From the NCBI GenBank assembly GCA_944324465.1, contig CALUWI010000004.1, positions 1-64,000 on the forward strand: DNA of 64,000 nt. The letters are read 5' to 3'. The translations under genes were made by a program, and so were the position numbers. A model generated the notes under the pieces. It did no database searches and was not told the origin of the DNA. It saw only the letters and a program-made list of their open reading frames with translations. Numbering within the stretch: position 1 is the stretch's first letter; each line of letters opens with the position of its first letter. Source of the stretch: an uncultured Mucispirillum sp. (GTDB lineage: Bacteria > Chrysiogenota > Deferribacteres > Deferribacterales > Mucispirillaceae). Of the stretch, positions 1 through 9,067 are shown in pieces.

Positions 1-1
1 A

Positions 2-37
2 GCACCTTTAGATGCTGCAGGTGATAGAGGCTTATAG
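2..37 (+). other. possible 3' end of an ORF entering from the left
   Basis: One frame is open from the window edge to a TAG at 35-37 and reads A-P-L-D-A-A-G-D-R-G-L-stop. Only 11 residues are visible, so no family can be assigned from sequence. A strong hairpin begins 10 nt after the stop. A short polar tail followed by such a hairpin is how many IS200/IS605-type tnpB genes end, and it is also how any ordinary gene with a terminator ends. The upstream sequence is needed to decide. Confidence 0.3.
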
Positions 38-46
38 CCGAAGAGC

Positions 47-74
47 AAACTACCCGTTAAACGGGTAGTTTTGA
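47..74 (+). terminator. strong 12-bp hairpin, terminator or transposon right end
   Basis: Arms AAACTACCCGTT (47-58) and AACGGGTAGTTT (60-71) are perfect reverse complements around a single A, so the real loop opens a few pairs. The T residues that close the arm give a short U tail. It probably terminates the gene running in from the left. If that gene is a tnpB, the hairpin could instead be the subterminal right-end structure. Confidence 0.6.
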
Positions 75-166
75 TTTTATCTAATTTTTGCAATCGTTTT
101 TAGAATTTATCATGTAATATAATAAATCAAATATAAAATAATAAACAGTTTAAGTATTATTTATAT

Positions 167-964
167 TTATTCTTTGCTTTTTATAAATTTATTTTCAAAA
201 TTTATAAGTATTTCTTTTAGACTGTCATCTAAATATTCTAAAGCAGCATTTCTAATATTATCAGGAACACCATAATACGCTCCAGCAACAGAGCCTGTAA
301 TTGCTGCAATAGTATCGCTGTCACCACCAATAGATATGGCATTTCTAACTGCATCTTCAAAGCTGATTGATTCAAAAAATGCTTCAAAAGCCTGCGGAAC
401 AGAGTTCTGGCAGCTTATTTCATATTGATATGTTTCTCTGATTTCATCTATTGTAAAATCTATTTGATAATAATTATTATTTATATAATCTTTAATCTCA
501 TTTATGCTTTTTCCTGTGCGGGCAAGATAAACTGCCACTGCAACCGATTCTGCACCTTTTATTCCTTCTGGGTGATTATGGCTTATTTTTGTAACTTCAT
601 GCGATAAATATTCAGCTTCTTCAATAGAATTTGCAGCATACCCGCAGCCGCTTACACGCATAGCTGAGCCATTGCCATAGCTGTTATAAGGTTTAGGATT
701 TTCTGCAAATATCCATCTGCGAAAATGTTGACCAAAACCTCTGTTTGGGTATTCCATACCTATCAGCTGCATTGATTTTACTGCATTTTCACTTAAATTT
801 TTATAATCAGGCATAGAGTCAAGAAGGGCCTGGCATACAGCTAATGACATAACTGAATCATCAGTAAATCTGCATTTTTTATGAAATAAGTCAAACTCCT
901 TTGATTTAATATTTTTAAATTCAAACCTTGAGCCTGCAATATCTCCAACAATTGCTCCAATCAT
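167..964 (-). CDS. ADP-ribosylglycohydrolase family protein
   Basis: This 265-residue protein belongs to the DraG/ARH fold, whose members remove ADP-ribose from proteins or small molecules using two Mg ions. Visible metal and ligand motifs are TDD at 34-36, YGNGS at 96-100, SHNHPEG at 128-134 and GGDSDTIA at 213-220, in the family's usual order and overall length. The start chosen is the ATG at 964, preceded by a perfect GGAGG (970-974) with 5-nt spacing. A longer frame from 982 would put its start codon upstream of that site, so it is less likely. It is divergent from the toxin-antitoxin genes at 1151. No DarT-type ADP-ribosyltransferase is visible nearby, so the substrate is unknown. Confidence 0.88.
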   Translation of the reverse strand: MIGAIVGDIAGSRFEFKNIKSKEFDLFHKKCRFTDDSVMSLAVCQALLDSMPDYKNLSENAVKSMQLIGMEYPNRGFGQHFRRWIFAENPKPYNSYGNGSAMRVSGCGYAANSIEEAEYLSHEVTKISHNHPEGIKGAESVAVAVYLARTGKSINEIKDYINNNYYQIDFTIDEIRETYQYEISCQNSVPQAFEAFFESISFEDAVRNAISIGGDSDTIAAITGSVAGAYYGVPDNIRNAALEYLDDSLKEILINFENKFIKSKE

Positions 965-1113
965 ATAAACCTCCATATACAAATAATTTTTTCAATTAAT
1001 TTTAGCAGTATAAAATTATTATTGTTTATATTTTAATTATAAGACAGTAATTGACGCATCAAATAAATTTAATAAAATTATAGGGTGTCATTCTTTGCCG
1101 CATATATGGTGTA

Positions 1114-1119
1114 TATAAT
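1114..1119 (+). promoter_or_regulatory. candidate -10 box for the toxin-antitoxin genes
   Basis: A perfect TATAAT lies 32 nt before the antitoxin start codon. No good TTGACA is found at the right distance; the hexamer 17 nt upstream is TTCTTT. The 8-bp palindrome CATATATG (1101-1108) sits between the two positions, where an autoregulating antitoxin could bind. That operator role is inference. Confidence 0.35.
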
Positions 1120-1150
1120 AAATAAATTAATTATACTTAAAAGGTGAAAA

Positions 1151-1378
1151 ATGGCAAATATTATTTTAAATGTAGATGATGAATTAAAAAAAGAATGTGA
1201 ATTGTTATTTAATAATCTGGGACTGGATATTAATGAAGCTGTAATCTTATTTTTAGAAACTACAGTAAAAAACAGCGATATTCCATTTCCCTATAAATTA
1301 AATGATAATAATTTATCAAAAATTTCTGATGCTGTAATAAAAAAATATATAGATGCATACAAGGAGCTTGCAAAATGA
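1151..1378 (+). CDS. RelB/DinJ-like antitoxin
   Basis: A 75-residue protein with the RelB/DinJ N-terminal pattern: a beta strand (ANIILNVDDELK), then a helix-turn-helix with LGLDINEAVILFLE, which in the family forms the ribbon-helix-helix DNA-binding dimer. The C-terminal half is polar, as expected for a toxin-neutralising tail. An AAAGGTG site precedes the ATG by 5 nt. Its stop overlaps the start of the Doc-like gene by 4 nt (ATGA), the usual translational coupling of toxin-antitoxin pairs. RelB/DinJ antitoxins normally partner RelE/YafQ nucleases; here the partner is a Fic/Doc protein. It probably represses its own promoter together with the toxin. Confidence 0.85.
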   Translation: MANIILNVDDELKKECELLFNNLGLDINEAVILFLETTVKNSDIPFPYKLNDNNLSKISDAVIKKYIDAYKELAK

Positions 1379-1764
1379 ATTATATATCTATTGATTTTAT
1401 TATAAAAGAGCATGCTAAATTAACAAAATTAACTGGTGGAAGTAATGGAATAAGAGATATTGGTATATTAGAAAGTGCTTTTAATGCACCTTTTATGACT
1501 TTTGATGATGAAGATTTATATGTTAGTAATATAGATAAAATTGCTAAACTTACTTATTCAATAATAAAAAATCATCCATTTATTGACGGCAATAAAAGAG
1601 CAGGTATGCACATAATGCTTATATTATTAAGCATAAATCACTATCCATTGTGGTTTTCAGTAAATGATATTGTTATGTGTGGTACAGGTCTTGCAGACGG
1701 CAGTATTTCATATAAAAATTTAGTAGACATATTAAATAATAAAGGTATGATATTTAATAATTAA
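1375..1764 (+). CDS. Doc-like (death-on-curing) Fic-fold toxin
   Basis: A 129-residue all-helical protein of the Doc branch of the Fic superfamily. The active-site loop HPFIDGNKR occupies residues 67-75, with catalytic His67, and the N-terminal GIRDIGILESAF segment is typical of Doc. Phage P1 Doc phosphorylates EF-Tu and stops translation; the same activity is inferred here from the family, not shown. No inhibitory Fic helix with an (S/T)xxxE motif is seen within the protein, so neutralisation should come from the overlapping upstream antitoxin. It is followed after 25 nt by a cysteine-protease-like gene on the same strand. A RelB-type rather than Phd-type antitoxin upstream is unusual. Confidence 0.88.
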   Translation: MNYISIDFIIKEHAKLTKLTGGSNGIRDIGILESAFNAPFMTFDDEDLYVSNIDKIAKLTYSIIKNHPFIDGNKRAGMHIMLILLSINHYPLWFSVNDIVMCGTGLADGSISYKNLVDILNNKGMIFNN

Positions 1765-1789
1765 GACATATTATGAGAGGAAAAGGTTA

Positions 1790-2356
1790 GTGAAAAATTC
1801 AGTAAAACCATTATTGCAGGGAAGTCTGGATGGACTTTGCGGATTATATGCTATTGTGAACGCTGCAAAATACTTATTTCCAAAAGATAATATTGATTTA
1901 GAAAGATTATTTCATTTTTTAATAGACAGCATTGATAGTAAGCATAATTTAAATTTAAGCACAGTATTAAAAGGCGGCTTAGGAACAAAAAATCTTAAAA
2001 CATTACTTAATGCTGTAATAAAAGAATATGTTCTGCATGATGAGAAAAAATTGGATTTTTTAATTTACCAGAATGGTATAAGAACAAAAAGAATAGACTA
2101 TGCAGTAGATGAAATGAGGCAGTTTTTACATGAGCCTGATACACATCGCAGAATAATTATTGCAGGATTAGATGGTATAATTAATCACTGGACATGTATT
2201 ACAGCAATCAAAGATAAAACTATATATTTTTTAGATGGTGAAAGCAAGGTATGTAAGATTGATGATTTTCATATAACTAGTGAAAATGGCAGGCAGAGCA
2301 GTGAAGGGTATTATATTTATTATAATAATGTAATATTTTTAGAAGCTGTTAGATAA
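1790..2356 (+). CDS. papain-like cysteine protease (C39-like), function unknown
   Basis: This 188-residue protein is not one I can name. It carries a papain-fold signature: Gln10 (oxyanion hole) and Cys17 in QGSLDGLCGLYAIVNA, a histidine in INHWTCI (His133), and an aspartate in FLDGES (Asp149). That order and spacing match the C39-like peptidases and related transglutaminase-like folds. No signal peptide or membrane helix is visible, so it should act in the cytoplasm. The GTG start follows GAGAGG at about 9-nt spacing. It lies 25 nt behind the Doc-like toxin and may be co-transcribed with the toxin-antitoxin pair. Cutting the antitoxin, the toxin or an invader protein are all possible roles. 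None is supported directly. Confidence 0.6.
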   Translation: MKNSVKPLLQGSLDGLCGLYAIVNAAKYLFPKDNIDLERLFHFLIDSIDSKHNLNLSTVLKGGLGTKNLKTLLNAVIKEYVLHDEKKLDFLIYQNGIRTKRIDYAVDEMRQFLHEPDTHRRIIIAGLDGIINHWTCITAIKDKTIYFLDGESKVCKIDDFHITSENGRQSSEGYYIYYNNVIFLEAVR

Positions 2357-2442
2357 ATCACATGTACAGTTAATTATTTTTATTCACTTTTATTATATTT
2401 TATTATATATAAAATACAATTTCTATAAAAAGGAACTGTATT

Positions 2443-4875
2443 ATGTTTAGTAAAATCAAAAATATACTTTTATGGCCCTTTAAAGTTGATGATGCATCTT
2501 TTACTGAAAAAGGTTTTAAAACATCTTTTTTGGTATTATTATTTTTAATTGCTGTACTTTTTTCTCTTTATAAGGCTGGTAAATATTATTACGATATTTA
2601 TTATCTTCCTATTGATGCAGAAATGGCTGTTGAAGATTATTTTATTCAAGATAAAGCAGAAATATTAAAAAGTAGTTATCATGCAGGGTTTCCACAGATA
2701 TCTGCTGCAGTTAATCTTCATTTTAACAGTATAAAAGAAAAACCTCAAATTGTTACTATTGTAGAACCTGATTTGCCAGAAAATGAAACAGAAGAATCAA
2801 GAGCAAATAAGCTGTTTAATGAAATAGGTATAGGCAGTGCAGAATATAATAATGGTGTCTTAATATATGTAAATGGTATTCATGATTTTTCATTTAAGAT
2901 AGAAGTTGGTTATGGGCTTGAAGATGTTATTACTGATAGTAAAGCTGGTATGATTTTAGATAATGCATTTAGTCAGATTGGTGGTAAGGAAAACTTAAGT
3001 GATGATAATATAAATAAAGTGTTAGTATATATATTTACAGATATAGCTAATATAATTGCAGAAAAATATAATGTGAATATTTCACAAGATTTAAAACAGC
3101 AAAGTTTTTCTAATATTAAATACTATGAACCTTTAGATAATTTAGGACTGTTTTTAAAGTACTATATTATAACAGCCTGCTGTATTCTTATGCTTTTAGT
3201 TTTTTCTAAAAGATATGCAGCTATGATAATTTTTTTCCCAGCATTAGTAATAACACTTATTGAATTAATTTTGAATACTGGAGTGTTTGTTGTTGCTGCC
3301 ATTATTTTTCTCCCTGTTGTTTTAGCAATATATATGTCAGATTCAGATACTGAACCAGACAAAAAAAAGAAAAAGAAAAATAAAAAAAATGAAGACACTC
3401 AAATTGATAGCACAGTTCAACAAAATCAAGAAGATAAATTAAATCATAAAAATATATCTCAAGATAATATACTATTAGAAAACAGTGAAACTGCAAATAA
3501 TGTTCAAGAAAATAATGTTACAGAAAATAGTGATAAAGATAATACGAAGAAAAGTAGTAAAAATCTTTTAACACTTACTTTTATTCCCCAAAAAAATAAG
3601 TTTGACTTTTCAAATATGCCATATCAGTTTGTATTATTTTATTCTTCACTATTTTTCATTGTTTCCCTTTATGTTATGTACAGTTTTAATTTTATAAACT
3701 TTAAAGCCGTAGAAGAAGAAATAATAAATAAGAATGAAGCTACTGTTGAAGAAAAATTAAAAATGTACACTAATACAAACGGGTTAGCAGGGTATTATAA
3801 AGAAGGAACTAATACTTATATTTTAGATGACTCTTTTGCTAAAGAGCTTTATGGAATTAATTATTTATTTCAGCAAAGTAAATATAAGCCAAAAATAGCC
3901 GCTGTTTTTGTAAAGGAAGACTATCTAAAAGGTAAAGTTTCAACTGAAAAATTATTTTCTAAATATCAGCTTGATAAACTTGAAAATAATAATGGATTAT
4001 TAATAGTTTTTTACTATAATTCAGAAAACCATGCAAGCAGAATGGATATGATTGCCGGGAATGGCTTAAAACCAATTTTATCAGAAACTTATATGGAAGG
4101 TATTAAAAAGATTGCTTTAGAATATGCATATCATGGTGAAGAACTGTATATGGATAATGATTTTACTGTAATAGAACCAGATAATTATTCAAAACAAATG
4201 TTTATGAAAACTATTGAAAAAGCAGAAAAAACATTAGGTTCTAAAAGTGAAATTAATGCAGAACAGCAGGCAGAAGTAATAAGTAGTCTTTTAGGATTAG
4301 TAGATAAAGATAATGAGTTATCTCGCATGAGAATGATATTATCATACAAAGAAAATGGAAACTGTATACAGGTCCTTCGGGAAGCTGTAAAACAGTCTGT
4401 AGATATTATTGCAAAAGCATACAATATAAAAATAAATGATGAAAAATTACTGTCTTATTACACTATCCCCTATGAGTATGAAGTATCAAAGAAAAGTATA
4501 TATGCTTTATTAGAGATTATAATGACAGTAGTTTTTTTTATAATACTTTTTGCTGTAATAATATTTGTTCGTTCTTTTAGAAAGGTTGCTTTATATGGCT
4601 TAGTTCTTGCAGTGGCTTCAGCTTTTGCTTTAGAGATTGACAGTTTATTATCTGATATTTTAGTCGGTATAGCAGTTGTGTTATTTATCGGTTTTGGAAT
4701 AGTTGCGGCTATTTTCAGTAAAGGTGGTTCATCTGGCGGCGGCAGCTATCGTTCAAGCCGTTCATTAAGAAGAAGTGGAGGCGGGTTCAGTTTTGGAGGT
4801 TCTTCACGCAGCAGAAGCAGCAGGTCATTTGGAGGCGGCGGCAGAAGCGGTGGCGGCGGTGCATTTAGAAGATAA
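2443..4875 (+). CDS. large membrane protein with two TPM domains
   Basis: An 810-residue envelope protein. Order: transmembrane helix about 28-48; a first TPM domain about 90-215 with NNGVLIYVNG and GYGLEDVITDSKAG; membrane helices about 235-295; a lysine-rich cytoplasmic stretch near 307-320 and an acidic, Asn/Gln-rich linker; another helix about 395-418; a second TPM-like domain about 430-620 with NNGLLIVFYYNS; two or three helices about 690-770; and a Gly/Ser/Arg-rich tail with GGGFSFGGSS. TPM proteins of the YgcG/Psb32 type are usually one-third of this length with one domain. The gene is followed by lemA, the common partner of TPM proteins. Two A8 runs encode the lysine stretch. A role in envelope maintenance is inferred. 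Confidence 0.8.
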   Translation: MFSKIKNILLWPFKVDDASFTEKGFKTSFLVLLFLIAVLFSLYKAGKYYYDIYYLPIDAEMAVEDYFIQDKAEILKSSYHAGFPQISAAVNLHFNSIKEKPQIVTIVEPDLPENETEESRANKLFNEIGIGSAEYNNGVLIYVNGIHDFSFKIEVGYGLEDVITDSKAGMILDNAFSQIGGKENLSDDNINKVLVYIFTDIANIIAEKYNVNISQDLKQQSFSNIKYYEPLDNLGLFLKYYIITACCILMLLVFSKRYAAMIIFFPALVITLIELILNTGVFVVAAIIFLPVVLAIYMSDSDTEPDKKKKKKNKKNEDTQIDSTVQQNQEDKLNHKNISQDNILLENSETANNVQENNVTENSDKDNTKKSSKNLLTLTFIPQKNKFDFSNMPYQFVLFYSSLFFIVSLYVMYSFNFINFKAVEEEIINKNEATVEEKLKMYTNTNGLAGYYKEGTNTYILDDSFAKELYGINYLFQQSKYKPKIAAVFVKEDYLKGKVSTEKLFSKYQLDKLENNNGLLIVFYYNSENHASRMDMIAGNGLKPILSETYMEGIKKIALEYAYHGEELYMDNDFTVIEPDNYSKQMFMKTIEKAEKTLGSKSEINAEQQAEVISSLLGLVDKDNELSRMRMILSYKENGNCIQVLREAVKQSVDIIAKAYNIKINDEKLLSYYTIPYEYEVSKKSIYALLEIIMTVVFFIILFAVIIFVRSFRKVALYGLVLAVASAFALEIDSLLSDILVGIAVVLFIGFGIVAAIFSKGGSSGGGSYRSSRSLRRSGGGFSFGGSSRSRSSRSFGGGGRSGGGGAFRR

Positions 4876-4921
4876 TTATTGACAAAAGCAAATTGATTAT
4901 AAATAATATATCAGGTGAAAT

Positions 4922-5488
4922 ATGAATAAAGTTATCAAGATATTATCAGCTCTTTTTTTTATATACTGTATAGCTGTGGGAATATATACAGCAAGTGTTT
5001 ATAACAGCTTTATTACAGCAAATGAAAAAATAGATAACCAGTTTGCAGTAATAGAATCAAAACTTCAAAGAAGGTATGATTTAATACCAAATCTTGTTAA
5101 TGTAGTTAAAGGATATATGAAACATGAAGAAGAAGTTTTTACTGCTGTAGCAGAAGCTGGGGCAGCAGTAAAACAGGCTTATACTATTTCTGATAAAATA
5201 GCTGCTAATAATATGATGGATTTAGCATTATCACGCTTAATAGTTCTAATGAATAATTATCCAGAGCTAAAATCAAATAAAAATATTACTGCATTAATGG
5301 ATGAGCTTGCAGGTACAGAAAACAGGATTTCTATTGAAAGAGATAGATATAATCAGTTAGTTATGGAATATAATAAAACTATTAAATATTTTCCTAAAAA
5401 TATTATAGCATCAGCTTTTCATTTTGAAGAAAAGCCATATTTTAAGGCAGATACTAATGCTCAAACTGCTCCAAAAGTTGAACTGTAA
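4922..5488 (+). CDS. lemA: LemA family protein
   Basis: A 188-residue LemA protein: one N-terminal transmembrane helix (about 6-26), then a long helical bundle beginning with the family signature around IDNQFAVIESKLQRRYDLIP and LVNVVKGY. The bulk should face the periplasm. AGGTGAAAT directly precedes the ATG. It is 46 nt downstream of the double-TPM gene, and LemA-TPM pairs are recurrent in bacteria, so the two products probably act together at the membrane. Length and architecture are normal. The biochemical role of LemA proteins is not established. Confidence 0.9.
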   Translation: MNKVIKILSALFFIYCIAVGIYTASVYNSFITANEKIDNQFAVIESKLQRRYDLIPNLVNVVKGYMKHEEEVFTAVAEAGAAVKQAYTISDKIAANNMMDLALSRLIVLMNNYPELKSNKNITALMDELAGTENRISIERDRYNQLVMEYNKTIKYFPKNIIASAFHFEEKPYFKADTNAQTAPKVEL

Positions 5489-5512
5489 CTAATATTAATA
5501 TAAGAGGTTTTA

Positions 5513-6259
5513 ATGAAGCGTTTTTATATTATTTTTGCTTTGATTTTAATGTTTGTAACAGGCTGTGCATCAGCATCCAGTAGTAATCCTGCAGATTTTG
5601 GTATATACAGAGAAGGTTACTCTATACAGGTTGGAGCATTTAAAAATCCTAATAATGCGGGCCGTTTTGTTGATTCTTTAATAGAACGGGGACTTGATGC
5701 ATTTATGTTTAGAGATGGAGATATTTATAAGGTAAGGTTTGGCAGTTACAGAACAATAGAAGAAGCAAGAAACCGTGGTAAACAGCTGCAGGCTCAAGGA
5801 AGAATTGATGAATTTTTTGTTGTTATTCCTGAAAGTTATGCACTGCATAAATCACGCTCTGCTCCAACAAAAAAACAAGGCTCTAACTATTTAAGAAATG
5901 AAATAGTCAAAACAGCATATAAATATATAGGTACACCTTATGTATGGGGTGGAAATACTGCTTCTGGTGTAGACTGCAGCGGTCTTACAAGGGCAGTTTA
6001 CAGACTGAATGGACTTTCTATTCCTAGAGTATCACGAGACCAGTTTAAAGCAGGCAGATTTGTTTATAAAAAAGATTTACAAAAAGGTGATTTAGTATTT
6101 TTTGCAACAGGCGGCGGTAAGAGAGTAAGCCATGTGGGAATATATGTTGGTGATGGTAAATTTATACATGCTCCAAGAAAGGGAACTACTGTAAGAACAG
6201 ATAAGCTGAATAATAAATACTGGAGTAAAGTATATATGGGTGGAAGAAGTTATATATAA
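5513..6259 (+). CDS. SPOR and NlpC/P60 domain lipoprotein, peptidoglycan hydrolase
   Basis: A 248-residue predicted lipoprotein. The signal peptide ends in the lipobox FVTGC (Cys18). A SPOR domain follows (about 33-105, starting YSIQVGAF), which in known proteins binds denuded glycan strands at division sites. The C-terminal NlpC/P60 domain (about 125-245) shows a full triad: Cys155 in DCSG, His207 in SHVGIY and His219 in IHAP. Family members cut peptide stems in peptidoglycan, typically D-Glu to diaminopimelate bonds. It lies 24 nt after lemA, giving a three-gene envelope cluster. An outer-membrane anchor is likely because the residue after the lipidated Cys is Ala rather than Asp. Confidence 0.92.
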   Translation: MKRFYIIFALILMFVTGCASASSSNPADFGIYREGYSIQVGAFKNPNNAGRFVDSLIERGLDAFMFRDGDIYKVRFGSYRTIEEARNRGKQLQAQGRIDEFFVVIPESYALHKSRSAPTKKQGSNYLRNEIVKTAYKYIGTPYVWGGNTASGVDCSGLTRAVYRLNGLSIPRVSRDQFKAGRFVYKKDLQKGDLVFFATGGGKRVSHVGIYVGDGKFIHAPRKGTTVRTDKLNNKYWSKVYMGGRSYI

Positions 6260-6400
6260 ATAAATTTAAAAGTGGCTGTTTTTGCTGTATTTGACTTATA
6301 AGTATATATTTTACCTAGAAATATAGGTGTTTTATAAATTAATACATTTTATTTTTATATATTTGCATTAGATTTTAATTTATAAGTAAATGATAAATAG

Positions 6401-6426
6401 TGCTGCACTATATTTACAATGCAGCA
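6401..6426. terminator. weak hairpin between convergent genes
   Basis: TGCTGCA (6401-6407) and TGCAGCA (6420-6426) can pair across a 12-nt loop. It lies between the SPOR-NlpC gene and the convergent PepSY-like gene. Neither side carries a good T tract, so termination here is only a possibility. Confidence 0.3.
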
Positions 6427-6435
6427 GTTTGTGTA

Positions 6436-6861
6436 TTAGTTATCGTATTTTTGACCTAAAATATTTCCTTCACTATCTACATATATTTCCATCATATTAT
6501 TAGTTTTTATTTCAAAACCATGCCATGTTTTTTCTGCTTTAATAATAAAAGCACTTGGATATGTTTTTTTAATTGCCTGAACAGCAGATTTTGGAAGCAG
6601 CTCAGTTGGAAAGTTCTGATATGCTTTTATTTCTTTCCATTCTCCGCTTTTTTCAAACTCTATTTCTGCACCGCTGTTTAGTCTTATATCATATTCATTA
6701 TAATCTATTTCAGCATACATTATACTTGTACCTGGAAAATATTTTTGCACAAATGTTTTTATATTATCAGGTAGTTCATTGGGAGAGATAATGATTTCTT
6801 CAGATAAACAGTATGAAAATGAAGAAATAATAAATAAAAAAGTTAGTAAAAGTTTTCTCAT
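6436..6861 (-). CDS. PepSY-like periplasmic protein (paralogue 1)
   Basis: A 141-residue secreted protein with two tandem PepSY-like repeats (DUF2874 type). The N-terminal signal peptide ends near SYCLS. Characteristic segments are LPDNIKTFVQKYFPG, SGEWKEIKAYQNFP, and the closing MMEIYVDSEGNILG. The ATG at 6861 is chosen because GGAG lies at 6868-6871; the upstream in-frame ATG at 6873 would overlap that site. It is closely similar to the gene at 9317-9739 (shared EWKEIKAYQNFP, FIIKAEKTW and MMEIY segments) and more distantly to 10013-10426. The family has no settled function; periplasmic binding or inhibition is usually proposed. Confidence 0.82.
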   Translation of the reverse strand: MRKLLLTFLFIISSFSYCLSEEIIISPNELPDNIKTFVQKYFPGTSIMYAEIDYNEYDIRLNSGAEIEFEKSGEWKEIKAYQNFPTELLPKSAVQAIKKTYPSAFIIKAEKTWHGFEIKTNNMMEIYVDSEGNILGQKYDN

Positions 6862-6944
6862 GTATATCTCCATATTACATCTAATTTTTTAATTATATCA
6901 TATTTTCTTTTAAATATAAAGAAAATTTTATTTTATATTTTTTC

Positions 6945-6973
6945 TTGACATATGCCAGTAATACATATATAAA
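6945..6973 (+). promoter_or_regulatory. sigma-70-type promoter for the chemotaxis receptor
   Basis: TTGACA (6945-6950) and TATAAA (6968-6973) are separated by 17 nt, a near-consensus housekeeping promoter. It lies 35 nt upstream of the receptor start codon. This is the best promoter match in the window apart from the tRNA promoter. Confidence 0.75.
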
Positions 6974-7008
6974 ACACATTATTTTTTAAGGTAAAAATGG
7001 AGTGAGGA

Positions 7009-9012
7009 ATGTTAAATTTTACAATTGCAAAGAAAATCAATATTTTTACTATTGCACTAGCTTTAATTGGTATTATTGGGTGTGTGTTTTCTGTTATTAC
7101 CAGCACAAGCAGTATTAAGCAGACAGAAACACTTGATGAGTCTTATTTAGCAGCAAATCTTTTGATTGCACAAGTAAAAACAAATGCATTAAATATTGGT
7201 GCAGATGTTGACAGATATATTGCAACTCATGATGATAAATATATTGCAAACATAAAACAAAGAGTAGAGAATAAATATGTTGATGGATTAAAAAAGTTAA
7301 TTGAAAGCAAACCACAAGAACTTTCTAACTTAAATAAATCTTTTGGTATTCTTTATTCTACTGCACTTGATTTTACTAATAATTCACGCAAATCTGTGGA
7401 AGATTTTAAACAGATTATTGCAGGTGGTGTTATATTCAAAAAGACAATCGATGAGATAGAGACAGGGACAGAGAAAATACACCAAAGGTCTATAGGTCTT
7501 TTAAATCAATTTGTTGAACAGGGTGATAAAGATATAATTATTGATTATATTACTTTTATTGATGAAGTAGCAAAATCTGCAGAATATACAGCTAAAATGA
7601 TTATGATAGCTGAAGAAATTTTAGCAGGAACAAGTTCAAATCCAGATTTATTTAAATCAATTTATGCTCCAATAAATGAGATGAAAACAATTGTTAATCA
7701 TTTAAAAGAGTTATCAAAAAATGAAACAAATATTAGAGAATTGGGTGTTTTATACAATAAAGTATTAGAGCTTGAAAAAATTGCAAAAAATGCAGAGCCA
7801 GTTTTTGACCAGTATAGAATAGCAAAAAATACTGTTGACAGCTCACAGGAACAGCTGCTTTTACAAATTGAAGAATTTGAAAAAATAGTTGCAAAAGAAG
7901 TAAGTGAAGCTTCTAAAAAAGTGATTACTAACCAAAACAGCTCTTTAATAGCAAGTATAGTTTTATCTCTTTTAGCTATTGTTACAGCAGTATTTGTTAT
8001 AATTATATTAAATGCAAGTGTTATAAGACCACTTGATATTTTAGTGGACAGGGTAAATAACTTAACAAGCGGCGATGGAGATTTAACTAAGCGTATTGAT
8101 ATTAAATCAAAAGATGAACTTGGAGAATTAGCAGCACATGTTAATACTTTTATAGAAAATGTTCAGAGAATCATTAAAGAAGTAAAAGATGCAACAGATG
8201 AGGTAGCATCTGGTAATAATGAGCTTGCAGCTACTATGGAAGAATTATCTACTACTTTTGATTCTCAGGCTAAACAAATATCTGATATGGTATTAAGTAT
8301 GGATACTGTTAGAGATATTTCTCATGAAACATCACAGGCACTTGATACAAATATGGATATATTAGAAGGTGCTGCAACAAAAACTCAATCTGGAGCAGAC
8401 CAGTTAAATGGTGTTCAGCAGGATATGATGACTATTAAAAATGAAACAGTATCATTAGAAACTGTTATTTCCGAACTTGCTGAAAGCTCTAATCAGATTG
8501 GTGAAATATTAAGTGTTATTAATGATATTGCAAACCAGACTAACTTACTTGCATTAAATGCAGCTATTGAAGCAGCAAGAGCTGGTGAAGCGGGCAGAGG
8601 GTTTGCAGTAGTTGCTGATGAAGTAAGAAAACTTGCTGAAAGAACACAGCATGCTACAGGCGAAATTGAATCTATTATTGATTCATTACAGCAGAAATCA
8701 AATCTTGCTTCTGCAGAAATGACTAAATCAGTAGAAAGTGTTCAAGCGGGTGTTGATAATATTGGCGAAACTAATGAAGGCTTTAAAAGTGCAGTTGAAA
8801 GTGTTATGGATTTACACAGAGAAATGAAATCTGTTGCTGCAAGTGTTTCTAACCAGTACAGCACAATATTAACAGTTGTGGACAGTACTCAGGTTATTGC
8901 AGCAGGTATTGAGGAAAGTAACTCTGCAGTAAGCGAAGTAAATAGAACAGTTGTGCATCTGCAGGAAAGAACTGATGGCTTAAAAACATTAGTAAGCAGA
9001 TTTAATGTATAG
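7009..9012 (+). CDS. methyl-accepting chemotaxis protein
   Basis: A 667-residue transducer. TM1 spans about 10-31, then a large all-helical periplasmic sensor (about 32-310, probably a helical-bimodular or double four-helix bundle), TM2 about 312-338, a HAMP domain about 339-392, and the cytoplasmic signalling hairpin. The hairpin tip with the family's invariant segment ([20 protein letters not shown]) lies near 505-525. There is no C-terminal CheR-binding pentapeptide of the NWETF type. GGAGTGAGG precedes the ATG. It has its own strong promoter and terminator, so it is monocistronic. The ligand is unknown. The flanking PepSY-like genes read in the opposite direction. Confidence 0.95.
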   Translation: MLNFTIAKKINIFTIALALIGIIGCVFSVITSTSSIKQTETLDESYLAANLLIAQVKTNALNIGADVDRYIATHDDKYIANIKQRVENKYVDGLKKLIESKPQELSNLNKSFGILYSTALDFTNNSRKSVEDFKQIIAGGVIFKKTIDEIETGTEKIHQRSIGLLNQFVEQGDKDIIIDYITFIDEVAKSAEYTAKMIMIAEEILAGTSSNPDLFKSIYAPINEMKTIVNHLKELSKNETNIRELGVLYNKVLELEKIAKNAEPVFDQYRIAKNTVDSSQEQLLLQIEEFEKIVAKEVSEASKKVITNQNSSLIASIVLSLLAIVTAVFVIIILNASVIRPLDILVDRVNNLTSGDGDLTKRIDIKSKDELGELAAHVNTFIENVQRIIKEVKDATDEVASGNNELAATMEELSTTFDSQAKQISDMVLSMDTVRDISHETSQALDTNMDILEGAATKTQSGADQLNGVQQDMMTIKNETVSLETVISELAESSNQIGEILSVINDIANQTNLLALNAAIEAARAGEAGRGFAVVADEVRKLAERTQHATGEIESIIDSLQQKSNLASAEMTKSVESVQAGVDNIGETNEGFKSAVESVMDLHREMKSVAASVSNQYSTILTVVDSTQVIAAGIEESNSAVSEVNRTVVHLQERTDGLKTLVSRFNV

Positions 9013-9040
9013 AAATAATATTAAATAGTGATAAAGAGAA

Positions 9041-9067
9041 GTCGCTGAATAATTCAGCGGCTTTTTT
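9041..9067 (+). terminator. rho-independent terminator after the chemotaxis receptor
   Basis: CGCTGAA (9043-9049) pairs with TTCAGCG (9053-9059), extended by flanking pairs, and is followed by a run of seven Ts. It starts about 30 nt after the receptor stop codon. Confidence 0.88.

Noticed and set aside
3360-3395. A-rich tract in the double-TPM gene as a phase-variation switch
   Set aside because: The A runs are short (about 8) and interrupted by G and T, the frame is intact, and lysine-rich linkers are common in AT-rich genomes.
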